From JACIYW01 sp014359745 (GTDB lineage: Bacteria > Pseudomonadota > Alphaproteobacteria > Rhodobacterales > Rhodobacteraceae), in assembly GCA_050433985.1 (NCBI GenBank), contig JBNPWE010000010.1:1-64000 (forward strand): DNA of 64,000 nucleotides. Direction: 5' to 3'. The notes beneath the pieces were generated by a model, which was not told where the DNA came from, made no database searches, and was given only the letters and a program-made list of their open reading frames with translations. Numbering within the stretch: the first letter of the stretch is position 1; each line of letters opens with the position of its first letter. Positions 52,050-60,906 of this stretch are shown here, in pieces. A program made the translations under genes and the position numbers.

Positions 52050-52433
52050 TCAAGCCTTGGTATCGGAAAGCGGTTTGTAATGCACGTTTTCGGCGATACG
52101 CGCCGATTTGCCGCGACGGTCGCGCAGGTAGTACAGTTTCGCGCGGCGTACGCGGCCGCGGCGCACCACTTCGATGCTGTCGATATTGGTCGAATAAAGC
52201 GGAAACATCCGTTCCACGCCTTCGCCAAAGGAAATCTTGCGCACGGTGAACGATGCCGCCAGCGTGCTGCCGCCCTTGCGGCTGATGCAGATGCCTTCGT
52301 AGGCCTGCACACGGGTGCGCGTGCCCTCGGTCACCTTGTAGCCGACGCGAATGGTATCGCCCGCGCGGAAATCGGGAATAGCCTTGCCAAGCTCTGCGAT
52401 CTGCTCGGCTTCCAGTTGTTCGATCAGGTTCAT
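52050..52433 (-). CDS. rplS: 50S ribosomal protein L19
   Basis: A 127-residue L19 with the family core IPDFRAGDTIRVGYKVTEGTRTRVQAYEGICISRKG and RMFPLYSTNIDSIEVVRRGRVRRAKLYYLRDRRGKSARI. It is located after trmD, 47 bases downstream of it, in the order typical of bacteria (rpsP-rimM-trmD-rplS). Confidence 0.97.
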   Translation of the reverse strand: MNLIEQLEAEQIAELGKAIPDFRAGDTIRVGYKVTEGTRTRVQAYEGICISRKGGSTLAASFTVRKISFGEGVERMFPLYSTNIDSIEVVRRGRVRRAKLYYLRDRRGKSARIAENVHYKPLSDTKA

Positions 52434-52480
52434 GACCCGTCCTTTCCTAAAGCGCGGTTATTCCGCGGCATGATGCACCC

Positions 52481-53317
52481 TCATGGCTCTTGGTCTTCAT
52501 CCGGGTTCCGACCGTGCGCAGCACAGTAAGCCCGCCAGAGGTCAGGGCGGCGTTCTTTTGTCAGCCTTTCGGCCATGTCCCGGCGCCAGTCAGCGATCTT
52601 GCCGTGATTGCCGGACAGAAGAACGTCCGGTATCGTGCGGCCCTGCCAGACAGCGGGTTTGGTATAGTGCGGGTGTTCAAGCAGCCCGTCCGAAAATGAC
52701 TCTTCGGCCAAAGACGCCTGATTCCCAAGCACGCGGGGTATAAGCCGGACCGTCGCGTCAATCAAGGCCTGTGCGGCAATCTCGCCCCCGGTCAGGACAA
52801 AATCGCCAAGGCTGATCTCCTCGATGCCGTAATGCTCGATCACCCGTTCATCCACCCCCTCGAAACGCCCGCAAATCAGCGTCACCCCCCGCGCCTGCGC
52901 CAGCCGTTGTGCCCGCGCCTGGCACCATGGCTTTCCGCGCGGGGAAAGACAGATCACCGGCCAGTCCCCCCTGTCGGGCGCCCCGACCGCCGCCGCCTCC
53001 AGCGCCGCCCCCAGAACGTCGGCGCGCAGCACCATGCCCGCGCCGCCCCCCGCCGGCGTGTCATCGACATTGCGATGGCGCCCCTCGCCAAAGCCGCGCA
53101 GATCGATGGTCTCCAGCGCCCAAAGCCCGAGGTCCAGCGCCCGCCCGGTCAGCGACAGGCCCAGCGTGCCCGGAAACGCCTCGGGAAACAGGGTGATCAC
53201 CCGCGCCGTCCAGGCGCCTTGCAGCTGCGGTGTCGGGGTGATCAGCTCGCGCGGCGTGATCGAAGCGCTGATCGCCAGCCGCCCGTGCGAACGGGCTTTT
53301 TTCGCCGATCCGTTCAT
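52481..53317 (-). CDS. trmD: tRNA (guanine-N1)-methyltransferase
   Basis: TrmD methylates G37 of tRNAs and so prevents +1 frameshifting. The 278-residue protein contains VITLFPEAFPGTLGLSLTGRAL, GGGAGMVLRADV and the trefoil-knot SAM-binding LICGRFEGVDERVIEHYGIEEISLGDFVLTGGE. I start at 53315-53317 (MNGSAKKARSHGRLAIS), which resembles related N-termini. The frame continues 31 codons upstream, but those codons are largely the dispersed repeat found elsewhere in noncoding DNA, and they overlap rimM. Starts at 53398 or 53410 are possible. Confidence 0.9.
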   Translation of the reverse strand: MNGSAKKARSHGRLAISASITPRELITPTPQLQGAWTARVITLFPEAFPGTLGLSLTGRALDLGLWALETIDLRGFGEGRHRNVDDTPAGGGAGMVLRADVLGAALEAAAVGAPDRGDWPVICLSPRGKPWCQARAQRLAQARGVTLICGRFEGVDERVIEHYGIEEISLGDFVLTGGEIAAQALIDATVRLIPRVLGNQASLAEESFSDGLLEHPHYTKPAVWQGRTIPDVLLSGNHGKIADWRRDMAERLTKERRPDLWRAYCAAHGRNPDEDQEP

Positions 53318-53349
53318 CCTCTCGACCGAAATACTCCCGCCGGAGGCAT
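53315..53349 (-). repeat. Dispersed GAGTATTT/GATG motif overlapping the trmD start
   Basis: On the minus strand it reads TGCCTCCGGCGGGAGTATTT, CGGTC, GAGAGGATG. The last ATG is the trmD start codon in my model, and AGAGG abuts it. The 20-base leading part recurs exactly at 63670. Confidence 0.75.
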
Positions 53350-53387
53350 CCGCACCCGCCACAGGCGCATCGCGCGGGATGTCGCGC

Positions 53388-53918
53388 TCATCCACCATCG
53401 AACAACCCATCGAACAACCCCTCCGGCGGGTCGGCGATGATCCGGCGTGTTGCCAGATCGACAGTGGGCACCGACGCGCGGGTAAAGGGCAAAAGCACCG
53501 TGTCCTTCAACCCCGGCGCCTGCACTTCCAGCAAATCCCCCGCGCCGTGGTTCAGCACCGCCTGCACCTTGCCCAGCACGGTGCCGCCGGTATCCAGAAC
53601 CACCATGCCGATCAGGTCGGCATGGTAGAATTCATCATCCCCCAGCGCGGGCAGACGGTCGCGCCCGGCAAAGAGCCGCGCGCCCTTCAGCGCGTCGGCC
53701 TGTTCCTTGGTGGTCACGCCCGACAGACGGGCGGCCAGCCCGTTGGCAATGGCGCGCGTCAGCGTGACGTCAAAGCTGCGCGCGCCATCCTCGGACCAGA
53801 GCGGGGCATAGTCGGCAATCGCCTCGGGGTCGGCGCAGAAGCTTTTCAGCCGCACCTCGCCGCGAACCCCGAAGGCCCCGGCGATCGCGCCCACGCAAAC
53901 CCTGTCATCCGACGCCAT
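53388..53918 (-). CDS. rimM: 16S rRNA processing protein RimM
   Basis: RimM assists maturation of the 30S subunit head and binds S19. The 176-residue protein shows VCVGAIAGAFGVRGEVRLKSF in the N-terminal RimM domain and DEFYHADLIGMVVLDTGGTVLGKVQAVLNHGAGDLLEV in the PRC-barrel. The C-terminus ends in a duplicated GLFDGLFDGG encoded by a 12-base tandem repeat at 53396-53419. It lies 33 bases after rpsP. Confidence 0.95.
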   Translation of the reverse strand: MASDDRVCVGAIAGAFGVRGEVRLKSFCADPEAIADYAPLWSEDGARSFDVTLTRAIANGLAARLSGVTTKEQADALKGARLFAGRDRLPALGDDEFYHADLIGMVVLDTGGTVLGKVQAVLNHGAGDLLEVQAPGLKDTVLLPFTRASVPTVDLATRRIIADPPEGLFDGLFDGG

Positions 53919-53951
53919 CGCCCGAACCCCCGAACCGTTCCCCGAACCGCC

Positions 53952-54359
53952 TTATTCGGCAGAGGCCTCTTCAACCGCCGGCTCTGCCGCGGGGGCAGGG
54001 GCAGCCGCTGCTTCGGCCGCGGCGGCGGCCTTGGCGTCTTTTTCCTTGGCGCGCGCGGTGGCTTTCTTGCCGGGAACGCCCTTCTTGGGGTTCTTGCGTT
54101 CGGTTTTGGGCAAGGCGCCAGCCGCTTCAAGCATGCGCTTGACGCGGTCGGTCGGTTCGGCGCCCGTGGCCAGCCAGTGTTGGGTGCGTTCCAGATCCAG
54201 CTTCACCCGGTGCTCGCTGTCCTTGGGCAGCAGGGGGCTGTAGGTGCCCAGCTTTTCCAGAAAGCGGCCATCGCGCGGCATGCGGGCATCGGCCACAACG
54301 ATGGAATAGGTCGGGCGCTTGTTCGAGCCGCCGCGGGCAAGACGGATTTTGGTAGCCAT
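53952..54359 (-). CDS. rpsP: 30S ribosomal protein S16
   Basis: A 135-residue S16 with the core IRLARGGSNKRPTYSIVVADARMPRDGRFLEKLGTYSP. The C-terminal 50 residues are an Ala/Lys/Glu/Pro-rich tail, common in alphaproteobacterial S16 and probably unstructured. It heads the rpsP-rimM-trmD-rplS-rpmE block. Confidence 0.96.
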   Translation of the reverse strand: MATKIRLARGGSNKRPTYSIVVADARMPRDGRFLEKLGTYSPLLPKDSEHRVKLDLERTQHWLATGAEPTDRVKRMLEAAGALPKTERKNPKKGVPGKKATARAKEKDAKAAAAAEAAAAPAPAAEPAVEEASAE

Positions 54360-54423
54360 GTCGTGTCTCCTTGGATTGTCGGGGCGGCGATGCCGCCCGC
54401 CTGGGTCTATTGTCGAAGTTTGT

Positions 54424-54723
54424 CTATTGTTGCAGTTTCTGGTGGTGCCTGATCACTTCAGAGATGATGAAGGTCAGGAATTTCCTGGCAAATTCCGGAT
54501 CAAGATCGGCCTCGACAGCCAGCCTTTCCAGCCGGGCGATCTGTTCGCCTTCGCGCGCGGGGTCCGAGGGCGGCAGATCGTGTTCGGCCTTGAGCCGCCC
54601 CACCGCCTGGGTGTGCTTGAACCGCTCGCCCAGCGTGTAGACAAGGATCGCATCGAGCCGGTCGATCGAGGCGCGGTGATCGGCCAGCAGCCGGGCGGCG
54701 CGGGTGGTTGCGTCAGTGGTCAT
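54424..54723 (-). CDS. Chorismate mutase, type II
   Basis: A 99-residue monofunctional AroQ-class chorismate mutase converting chorismate to prephenate. Visible features are LLADHRASIDRLDAILVYTLGERFKHTQAVGRLKAEHDLPPSDPAREGEQIARLERLA, with the Arg, Lys and Glu active-site pattern. The start at 54721-54723 (MTTDATTRAAR) avoids a long non-family upstream frame. It sits upstream of rpsP on the same strand, a conserved alphaproteobacterial adjacency. AatA at 35 kb could use the prephenate. Confidence 0.9.
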   Translation of the reverse strand: MTTDATTRAARLLADHRASIDRLDAILVYTLGERFKHTQAVGRLKAEHDLPPSDPAREGEQIARLERLAVEADLDPEFARKFLTFIISEVIRHHQKLQQ

Positions 54724-54756
54724 TGGCGGGGTTCCTGCGCCCGTGGTGGCCGGGAT

Positions 54757-54778
54757 GAGTATTTTGGCCAAGATGAAA
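54757..54778 (+). repeat. Dispersed GAGTATTT/GATG motif, chorismate mutase 5' copy
   Basis: GAGTATTT, TGG, CCAAGATGAAA: the CCAAGATGAAA subtype, in the 64-base gap between the GNAT and chorismate mutase genes. Confidence 0.7.
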
Positions 54779-54787
54779 TGGGGTGGG

Positions 54788-55360
54788 TCACGCGCATCCC
54801 TCCGGGGCGGGGTGGCGATAGACGATATGCGGGTCGCCGTCGTGATGGCGTGCGTGCGGATCGGGGCGCGCGCCCAGCCGGGATGCCAGCGCGATGGACC
54901 GGGCATTGCCCGGCGCGATATAGCTGACGGCGGTGCGCCAGCCCAATGTGTGATAGGCAAATCGCCGGGCGGCACTTGCCGCCTCATGCATCAGGCCGCG
55001 CCCCTCATGGGCCGGATCCCACATCATCCATGAAATCTCCGGCTCTGGCCAGCCTTCGGGGAACCACGGGCCGGTCAGGCCAATGGCGGCTTCGGGTGCC
55101 TTTGGCGCGATCACAAAGGGGCCATAGCCGCGCAAGGCCCAGTGGCCGATGATGGTACCAAGAAGGCGCCAGGCGGTTTCCCGGTTGATCGGGCCGCCCA
55201 CGGCGACCGAGCGGTCAGAGGCGTAAAACCGTGCGCAGGCGTCGAAATCCTCGGGGGCTGCAACGCGCAGCACCAACCTGTCGGTGGTGATCACCGGCGG
55301 CCAGGCGGCTGCTGGCGCGTTGTGCCGGTGATCGCGGCGGCGAAAGAGGGCGCGCATCAT
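54788..55360 (-). CDS. GNAT family N-acetyltransferase
   Basis: A 190-residue acetyltransferase of the RimJ/RimL-like group. It has ITTDRLVLRVAAPEDFDACARFYAS at residues 24-48, ISWMMWDPAHEGRGLMHEAASAARRFAYHTLG (acetyl-CoA-binding loop) near 110-140 and IAPGNARSIALASRLGA towards the end. The substrate is unknown. The N-terminal 20 residues are Arg-rich. Same strand as ffh and chorismate mutase. Confidence 0.88.
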   Translation of the reverse strand: MMRALFRRRDHRHNAPAAAWPPVITTDRLVLRVAAPEDFDACARFYASDRSVAVGGPINRETAWRLLGTIIGHWALRGYGPFVIAPKAPEAAIGLTGPWFPEGWPEPEISWMMWDPAHEGRGLMHEAASAARRFAYHTLGWRTAVSYIAPGNARSIALASRLGARPDPHARHHDGDPHIVYRHPAPEGCA

Positions 55361-55493
55361 CGTGCGGTTCCCGGTTTGCCGAGATCATTACGGGCATCAT
55401 TACGGGCAAGATGCCGCGCGCCGCGAAGGGCGGTTATGCCCGACAGGCGCGCGCAGGGCGCCAGCCCCGTTGACATGCGCATCGCGGCCCCGG

Positions 55494-56978
55494 TCATTTC
55501 TTCTTGCCCAGGCCCGACAGGCCGGGCGGCAGCGACAGGCCGCCGCCCGCGCCGGGGAAACCGCCGGGAAAGCCGCCGGGCATCTTGGGGGGCAGGCCCG
55601 CGCCCGCATCCATCCCCGGCATGCCGCCCTTGCCAAAGAGCGCGCCAAGACCGCCGCGCATCAGGCCCTTCTTGCCAAGCTTGCCCATCTTCTTCATCAT
55701 GTCGGCCATCTGCCGGTGCATCTTGATCAGCTTGTTCAGATCCGACACCTCAAGCCCCGCACCCGCAGCGATGCGTTTCTTGCGGCTGGCCTGCAACAGG
55801 TCAGGATTGGCGCGTTCGCGTTTGGTCATCGAATTTATCAGCGCGACCTGGTGGCGCAGCATCTTGTCATCGAACCCGGCGTCGGCCACCTGTTTTTGCA
55901 TCTTGCCCATGCCGGGCATCATGCCCATCAGGCCGGACATCCCGCCCATCTTCTGCATCTGTTCAAGCTGGCTGCGCAGGTCGTTCATGTTGAACTGACC
56001 CTTCTGGAACCGCTTCATCATCCGTTCGGCCTGTTCGGCCTCAAGCGTTTCCTGCGCCTTTTCCACGAGCGCCACGATATCGCCCATGCCCAGGATACGG
56101 CCCGCGATGCGATCGGGTTCGAACGTTTCCAGCGCGTCCATCTTTTCGCCAAGGCCGACAAAGCGGATCGGCTTGCCGGTGACGGCGCGCATCGAAAGCG
56201 CCGCCCCGCCGCGCCCGTCGCCATCCATCCGCGTCAGCACCACGCCGGTGATGCCGACCTTGCCGTTGAATTCGGTGGCCACGTTGACCGCGTCCTGCCC
56301 GGTCAGCCCGTCGACCACCAGCAGGGTTTCGCGGGGCTGGGCGATGTCGCGCACCGCCTGCACCTCGTCCATCAGCACATCGTCGATATGCAGCCGCCCG
56401 GCTGTATCAAGGATATAGACGTCATAGCCGCCCAGCTCCGCCTGCGTTTTCGCGCGTTTGGCGATCTGCACGGCGGTTTCGCCCTTGACGATGGGCAGCG
56501 TGTCAACGCCCACCTGGCGGCCAAGGATGGCAAGTTGTTCCATCGCGGCGGGGCGGTTGGTGTCAAGACTGGCCAGCAGCACGCGCTTGCCGTCGCGGTC
56601 TTTCAGGCGTTTGGCGATCTTGGCGGTGGTGGTGGTCTTGCCCGAGCCTTGCAGACCCACCATCAGCACCGGGGCGGGCGGGTTGTCGATCTTCAGCGCG
56701 CCGGGATCGCCTTCGCCGCGCAGGGTGGCGATCAGTTCGTCATGGACGATCTTGACGACCTGCTGGCCCGGCGTGATCGATTTCGTCACCGCCTGCCCGG
56801 TGGCCTTGTCCTGCACGCGCTTGATGAAATCGCGCGCGACGGGCAGCGACACGTCGGCCTCGAGCAATGCCACGCGCACCTCGCGCAGCGCGGTGGCCAC
56901 ATCCGCATCCGACAGCGCGCCCTGCCGCGTCAGCCGGTCAAAGACGCCCGAAAGGCGTTCGGACAGGTTCTCGAACAT
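55494..56978 (-). CDS. ffh: Signal recognition particle protein Ffh
   Basis: Ffh recognises signal sequences on ribosomes and delivers them to FtsY. The 494-residue protein has the N domain, the GTPase P-loop GLQGSGKTTTTAKIA (residues 108-122), DTAGRLHIDDVLMDE and TRMDGDGRGGAAL motifs and a Met-rich M domain with a SRP-RNA-binding SxxR region. The C-terminal 65 residues add a Gly/Pro/Met-rich tail. The ATG at 56976-56978 has GGAGGG upstream; 77 upstream codons are open but not family-like. First gene of the block running to rpmE. Confidence 0.97.
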   Translation of the reverse strand: MFENLSERLSGVFDRLTRQGALSDADVATALREVRVALLEADVSLPVARDFIKRVQDKATGQAVTKSITPGQQVVKIVHDELIATLRGEGDPGALKIDNPPAPVLMVGLQGSGKTTTTAKIAKRLKDRDGKRVLLASLDTNRPAAMEQLAILGRQVGVDTLPIVKGETAVQIAKRAKTQAELGGYDVYILDTAGRLHIDDVLMDEVQAVRDIAQPRETLLVVDGLTGQDAVNVATEFNGKVGITGVVLTRMDGDGRGGAALSMRAVTGKPIRFVGLGEKMDALETFEPDRIAGRILGMGDIVALVEKAQETLEAEQAERMMKRFQKGQFNMNDLRSQLEQMQKMGGMSGLMGMMPGMGKMQKQVADAGFDDKMLRHQVALINSMTKRERANPDLLQASRKKRIAAGAGLEVSDLNKLIKMHRQMADMMKKMGKLGKKGLMRGGLGALFGKGGMPGMDAGAGLPPKMPGGFPGGFPGAGGGLSLPPGLSGLGKKK

Positions 56979-57379
56979 CGCGCGCCCTCCTGACGGTCGC
57001 GGCCCCAAGGGGGCGGTTGAAACGACAATCGCACCCGTGGGCGCAACGCGCTGACGGATGGCGATCCCCGCATAAGCAGGGACCGGAAGCGATGGGGCTT
57101 CCGGGGATTGGATGGGGGCGTACAGGGTTCGGAGAGAAAGGTCAAGGCGGCCGATCGGCCGAGGTGCCGATGGCTGGACCAGGGGGGGCCGCGATGCGCG
57201 CATTATCACGCTTTACGTCGTTGAAATCACAGCGCCGTGATGGTAGCCTGTTGTCGGCCTTCAATTACCGGAAGTAACCGTGTGCGAGTGACATTTTACA
57301 GAATACAGAATATTGGGTGCCGGGATGGTGCGGCCAGACTTTGCAAAACAAAGCCAGTGTGCTTGCAGGAGAAACAGTT
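56979..57379. other. Intergenic region between ffh and the RTX gene
   Basis: No gene is supported in this 400-base gap. The sequence drops in GC towards 57250-57350, as expected of a promoter for the secreted protein. Several GC-rich inverted segments occur near 57070-57110, without a T run. I looked for the 4.5S SRP RNA signature near ffh and did not find it. Confidence 0.5.
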
Positions 57380-59740
57380 ATGTCTCAATTTACGTTAACC
57401 GGTGTTCAGGTCACCTTTGACGACCTGCTTGGCGAGGACAATACCGTCGCCGTGGCGCCGACCACGCTGGCGATCACCATGCCGGACGGGCAGAGCACCT
57501 TCAGCTACTCGCTTTTGCCGCAGCAACCCGGCGACGATTTCATCCCGGTCGACCTCCAGATCGCCGATATCGCGACGACCCTTGACGGCGTGACGTTTGG
57601 CGATACCGGGCCGACCGAGGTGAGCGTGTTCGAAGTCGTCTGGGGGGGCGGCAATCGCTCGGTCGTGCTCGACCTGTTCTTTGATCAGGGGGACACCATC
57701 GGGATCGACCATTTCTTCCCGATCGGCGGCACGCCGCTGCCTGCGATCAACACGGTGGCCGACTTCCAGGCCTTCGAGCAGTCGATCACGGGTTTCAACG
57801 TCCCCACAGGCGCGTTCGCGCCGGGGCAGGACATCGCGCTTGAATCGCTGGCGGGCGTTGTGGTGGATGACACCCCGATTGGTGGCGGCGATGCTGACGG
57901 GTTCCCGGTTGATTTCGGCTTTGGGCTGGCGGACCCGGCCGCTGCCGGGCAGATCCAGAATTTCGTGCCGGGTGACGGATCGGTCACCATTGAGAACGCC
58001 ACCTATACCGGCGCGCCGGAAGCGATCCGGCTGCTGCCGGACGGCCATACCATCGACGGGCCGGGTGCGCAGGATGTGTCAATCGGGCGGGGTATCTTCC
58101 TGACCTCGGGCGGCGGGCCAGGCACGTCGAACACGCAAACCGGGTTCTCGGTCTCGCGCAGCACAGCGGGCGACGCCGATCTTGATGCAGCGGCGGAGGC
58201 GGCCTTTGGCGGCGCAGGAACGACTCGTGATGCCGCAGTTGTGGAATTCACCTTCCAGAACGCGCCCTCGCTTGGCTTTGACACGGTCAGCTTCGACGTC
58301 GTGTTCGGATCGGATGAATTCCCGGAATTTTCGAACTCAACCTTCGTGGACATCGCGGCGGTTTTTGTGAACGATGTGAACTATGCGCTGTTCAACGGCC
58401 AGCAGAACCAGCCGCTGTCGGTGATCGACGCCAACATTTCGGTGGGCAATTTCCTCGACAACCAAGGCGAGCAATGGGCGACGGAATATGACGGTTTTTC
58501 GCCGCGGCTGACCATTCTTGCCCCGGTCGTCGCGGGAACTAACACGATGAAGATCGGGGTGGCCGATACCGGTGACACGATCCTCGATTCGGGCCTGTTC
58601 ATCAGCAACATGAAGCTTCTGTCAGGCGGTGGTTCGGGGGTGTTCACGCCGGTGGTCGGCACCTCGGGCGATGACACGCTGCAAGGGTCGGACGCGCCAG
58701 AACTCTTTACCGTCACCGCGGGCAACAACAAGATCCTTCCCGGTCTTGGCAATGACGTGATGAACCTTGGCTTCGGAAGCGATGAAATCCTTGGCTCGCT
58801 TGAAGACCTGAACGGTGATCTTGTCAACATCTTCGGCACTGGCGACCTGTTGACGATCCTTGGGCAGGTGCTCGACCCGTCGCAGATCAAGGTCACGCAG
58901 GGTTCGGCGATCATCGATATCGACAGCGACAACAACGGCACCTCCGACAGTACCGTCAAGCTGAGCGGCGAGTTCCAGAATGCCGACCTGGTGCTGAGCA
59001 ATGAGGGCGGCAATACCACGCTGGCGTTCAACGGCGCGCAATTGGACGGCGATACAGGGGCGGATGATTTGCAGGGTACATCGCTCAACGATCGTTTGCG
59101 CGGGTTCGCCGGTAATGACACGCTCAACGGCAGCGACGGCGCGGATACGTTGAACGGCGGCGATGGCGATGACGAGATCTTTGGCGGCGACACCGCGGCG
59201 GATCTGCGCGATGTGGTCTTTGGCGGCGCGGGCAACGACATGGTCGACGGCGGCGCGGGCAATGACGACATCAACGGGATGGACGGCAATGACACCCTTG
59301 TGGGCGGCTTTGGCGAAGACACCGTTGTGGGCGGCGACGGCAATGACGCGATCAGCGGCGGTGCGTTTTCGGATCTGCTCTTTGGCAATGCCGGGGATGA
59401 TTTCATCAACGGCGCTTTCGGGTCTGACCGGGTGAACGGCGGGGCCGGGGCCGACAAGTTTTTCCACGTCGGCATCCTTGATCACGGCAGCGACTGGATT
59501 CAGGATTTCAGCCATGCAGAGGGCGATGTCCTGCTGTTCGGGAATGCCGGGGCCACTGCCGATCAGTTCCAGATCAATTTCGCCAACACCGAGAACGCCG
59601 GGGACGCGGCGGTGCAGGAAGCCTTTGTGATCTACAAGCCAACCGAACAGATCATCTGGGCGCTGGTCGATGGCGGTGCGCAAACCTCGATCAACCTGCA
59701 GATCACGGGATCAACCGATACCTTCGATCTGATGGCCTGA
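57380..59740 (+). CDS. Secreted RTX calcium-binding protein with choice-of-anchor L domain
   Basis: A 786-residue acidic protein, almost without cysteine and lacking an N-terminal signal peptide, as expected of a type I secretion substrate. Residues about 250-420 (SNTQTGFSVSRSTAGDADLD to GLFISNMKLLSG) form a choice-of-anchor-L domain, including VVFGSDEFPEFSNSTFVDIAAVFVND. DNA 59060-59460 encodes nonapeptide GGxGxDxux calcium repeats (GGDGDDEIFGG, GGAGNDMVDGG, GGDGNDAISGG). The last 100 residues resemble RTX C-terminal secretion regions. No ABC/MFP exporter genes are adjacent. Ligand unknown. GGAG precedes the ATG. Confidence 0.85.
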   Translation: MSQFTLTGVQVTFDDLLGEDNTVAVAPTTLAITMPDGQSTFSYSLLPQQPGDDFIPVDLQIADIATTLDGVTFGDTGPTEVSVFEVVWGGGNRSVVLDLFFDQGDTIGIDHFFPIGGTPLPAINTVADFQAFEQSITGFNVPTGAFAPGQDIALESLAGVVVDDTPIGGGDADGFPVDFGFGLADPAAAGQIQNFVPGDGSVTIENATYTGAPEAIRLLPDGHTIDGPGAQDVSIGRGIFLTSGGGPGTSNTQTGFSVSRSTAGDADLDAAAEAAFGGAGTTRDAAVVEFTFQNAPSLGFDTVSFDVVFGSDEFPEFSNSTFVDIAAVFVNDVNYALFNGQQNQPLSVIDANISVGNFLDNQGEQWATEYDGFSPRLTILAPVVAGTNTMKIGVADTGDTILDSGLFISNMKLLSGGGSGVFTPVVGTSGDDTLQGSDAPELFTVTAGNNKILPGLGNDVMNLGFGSDEILGSLEDLNGDLVNIFGTGDLLTILGQVLDPSQIKVTQGSAIIDIDSDNNGTSDSTVKLSGEFQNADLVLSNEGGNTTLAFNGAQLDGDTGADDLQGTSLNDRLRGFAGNDTLNGSDGADTLNGGDGDDEIFGGDTAADLRDVVFGGAGNDMVDGGAGNDDINGMDGNDTLVGGFGEDTVVGGDGNDAISGGAFSDLLFGNAGDDFINGAFGSDRVNGGAGADKFFHVGILDHGSDWIQDFSHAEGDVLLFGNAGATADQFQINFANTENAGDAAVQEAFVIYKPTEQIIWALVDGGAQTSINLQITGSTDTFDLMA

Positions 59741-59770
59741 ACGGGCGGCCTTTCTGGGCGGCCTTCATGC

Positions 59771-59801
59771 GCGGGGCCGGGGCGAATTTCCCCGGCCCCG
59801 C
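59771..59801 (+). terminator. Strong hairpin after the RTX gene
   Basis: GCGGGGCCGGGG and CCCCGGCCCCGC form a 12-pair stem with a seven-base loop. The sequence after it (CTTGCATTT) is only weakly T-rich. It ends the RTX transcript unless antitermination occurs. Confidence 0.75.
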
Positions 59802-59942
59802 CTTGCATTTCCGGCACAGATAAGGTTCACCTTTCGCGCGCATGGGCGCGAACGTCGACCGATATCCTGATCTGCGGAACTATCGGCAGGACTATCTGCG
59901 GAACTGGCCCGAGCGCATTGAAAAATCGATAGGGGCGGGCGG

Positions 59943-60857
59943 ATGAGCGTTGACAACTGGGACGAGATAAGGACCGCATATCACGTTGCGCGCCTAGGCA
60001 CCGTCTCTGGCGCGGCCGAGGCGCTGGGTGTGCACCATGCCACCGTTATCCGGCATATCGACGCGCTGGAAAAACGGCTGGAGGCCAAGCTGTTTCAGCG
60101 CCACGCGCGCGGCTATACCGCGACCGAGGCGGGCGAAGACCTGTTGAAGGTCGCGCAGGCCACCGATGATCAGTTCACGCAATTGTCGGGCCGGATCAAG
60201 GGGCAGGGCAAGGCCGTTACCGGCGATCTGATCCTGACGACCATTCCCGGCCTGTCGCCGGTGCTGATCCCCTGCCTTGCCCGGTTTCAGGCGGCGCATC
60301 AGGGGCTTGTGGTGCACCTGCTGACCGACAACCGCGTCTATCGTCTGCAATACGGCGAGGCGCATGTGGCGATCCGTGCGGGGGCGCAGCCCGATGAACC
60401 CGATAACGTGGTGCAGCCCTTCATGGTGCAGCGGTTCGGGCTTTATGCATCCAAATCCTATGCTGCGGCGCATGGGCTGCCTGCGGGCATCGACGATCTT
60501 GCCGGGCATCGCTTTGTCGGCGCCAGCAGCGAGCAGGCGCGCGCGCCCTTTCACCGCTGGCTGCGAGACACGGTGCCCGACACCGCGATTACCTTTCGCG
60601 GCAACGAGATGCGCGCCCTGCACCAGGCGGTGCGGGCGGGGGCGGGGATCGGGTTTGTCAGCCAGATGGTGGCGGCCAATGACCCCGACCTGATAGAGGC
60701 AATGGCGCCGCTTGATGTCTGGCACACGCCGCTGTGGCTGGTGACCCATGTTGATCTGCACCGCACCACAAAGGTGCAGACCTTTCTGTCATTCCTGAAA
60801 GACGCGGCCACAACGATGTTTCCCGACTCGTGCAAGGACATGGCCGCACAGGATTGA
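59943..60857 (+). CDS. LysR-family transcriptional regulator
   Basis: A 304-residue LysR regulator. The HTH is EIRTAYHVARLGTVSGAAEALGVHHATVIRHIDALEKRLEAKLF (residues 8-51), followed by a ligand-binding domain. It precedes an EamA transporter by 49 bases in the same direction, so it may control it, although LysR regulators more often sit divergently. Start ATG at 59943, with GGGCGGATG immediately before. Ligand and targets unknown. Confidence 0.9.
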   Translation: MSVDNWDEIRTAYHVARLGTVSGAAEALGVHHATVIRHIDALEKRLEAKLFQRHARGYTATEAGEDLLKVAQATDDQFTQLSGRIKGQGKAVTGDLILTTIPGLSPVLIPCLARFQAAHQGLVVHLLTDNRVYRLQYGEAHVAIRAGAQPDEPDNVVQPFMVQRFGLYASKSYAAAHGLPAGIDDLAGHRFVGASSEQARAPFHRWLRDTVPDTAITFRGNEMRALHQAVRAGAGIGFVSQMVAANDPDLIEAMAPLDVWHTPLWLVTHVDLHRTTKVQTFLSFLKDAATTMFPDSCKDMAAQD

Positions 60858-60906
60858 CGGGCCGGATCATGGCTTCGGTCAGCACATATTTCCCGAAAGT
60901 TTCCCG

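Noticed and set aside
56979..57379. 4.5S SRP RNA near ffh
   Set aside because: The conserved core expected of SRP RNA (GGTCAGG with GGAAGGAAGCAGCC-like) is not present.
58381..59475. Minus-strand 364-codon Ser/Pro-rich frame in the RTX gene
   Set aside because: It is the reverse complement of the Gly/Asp-rich RTX repeats and not a gene.
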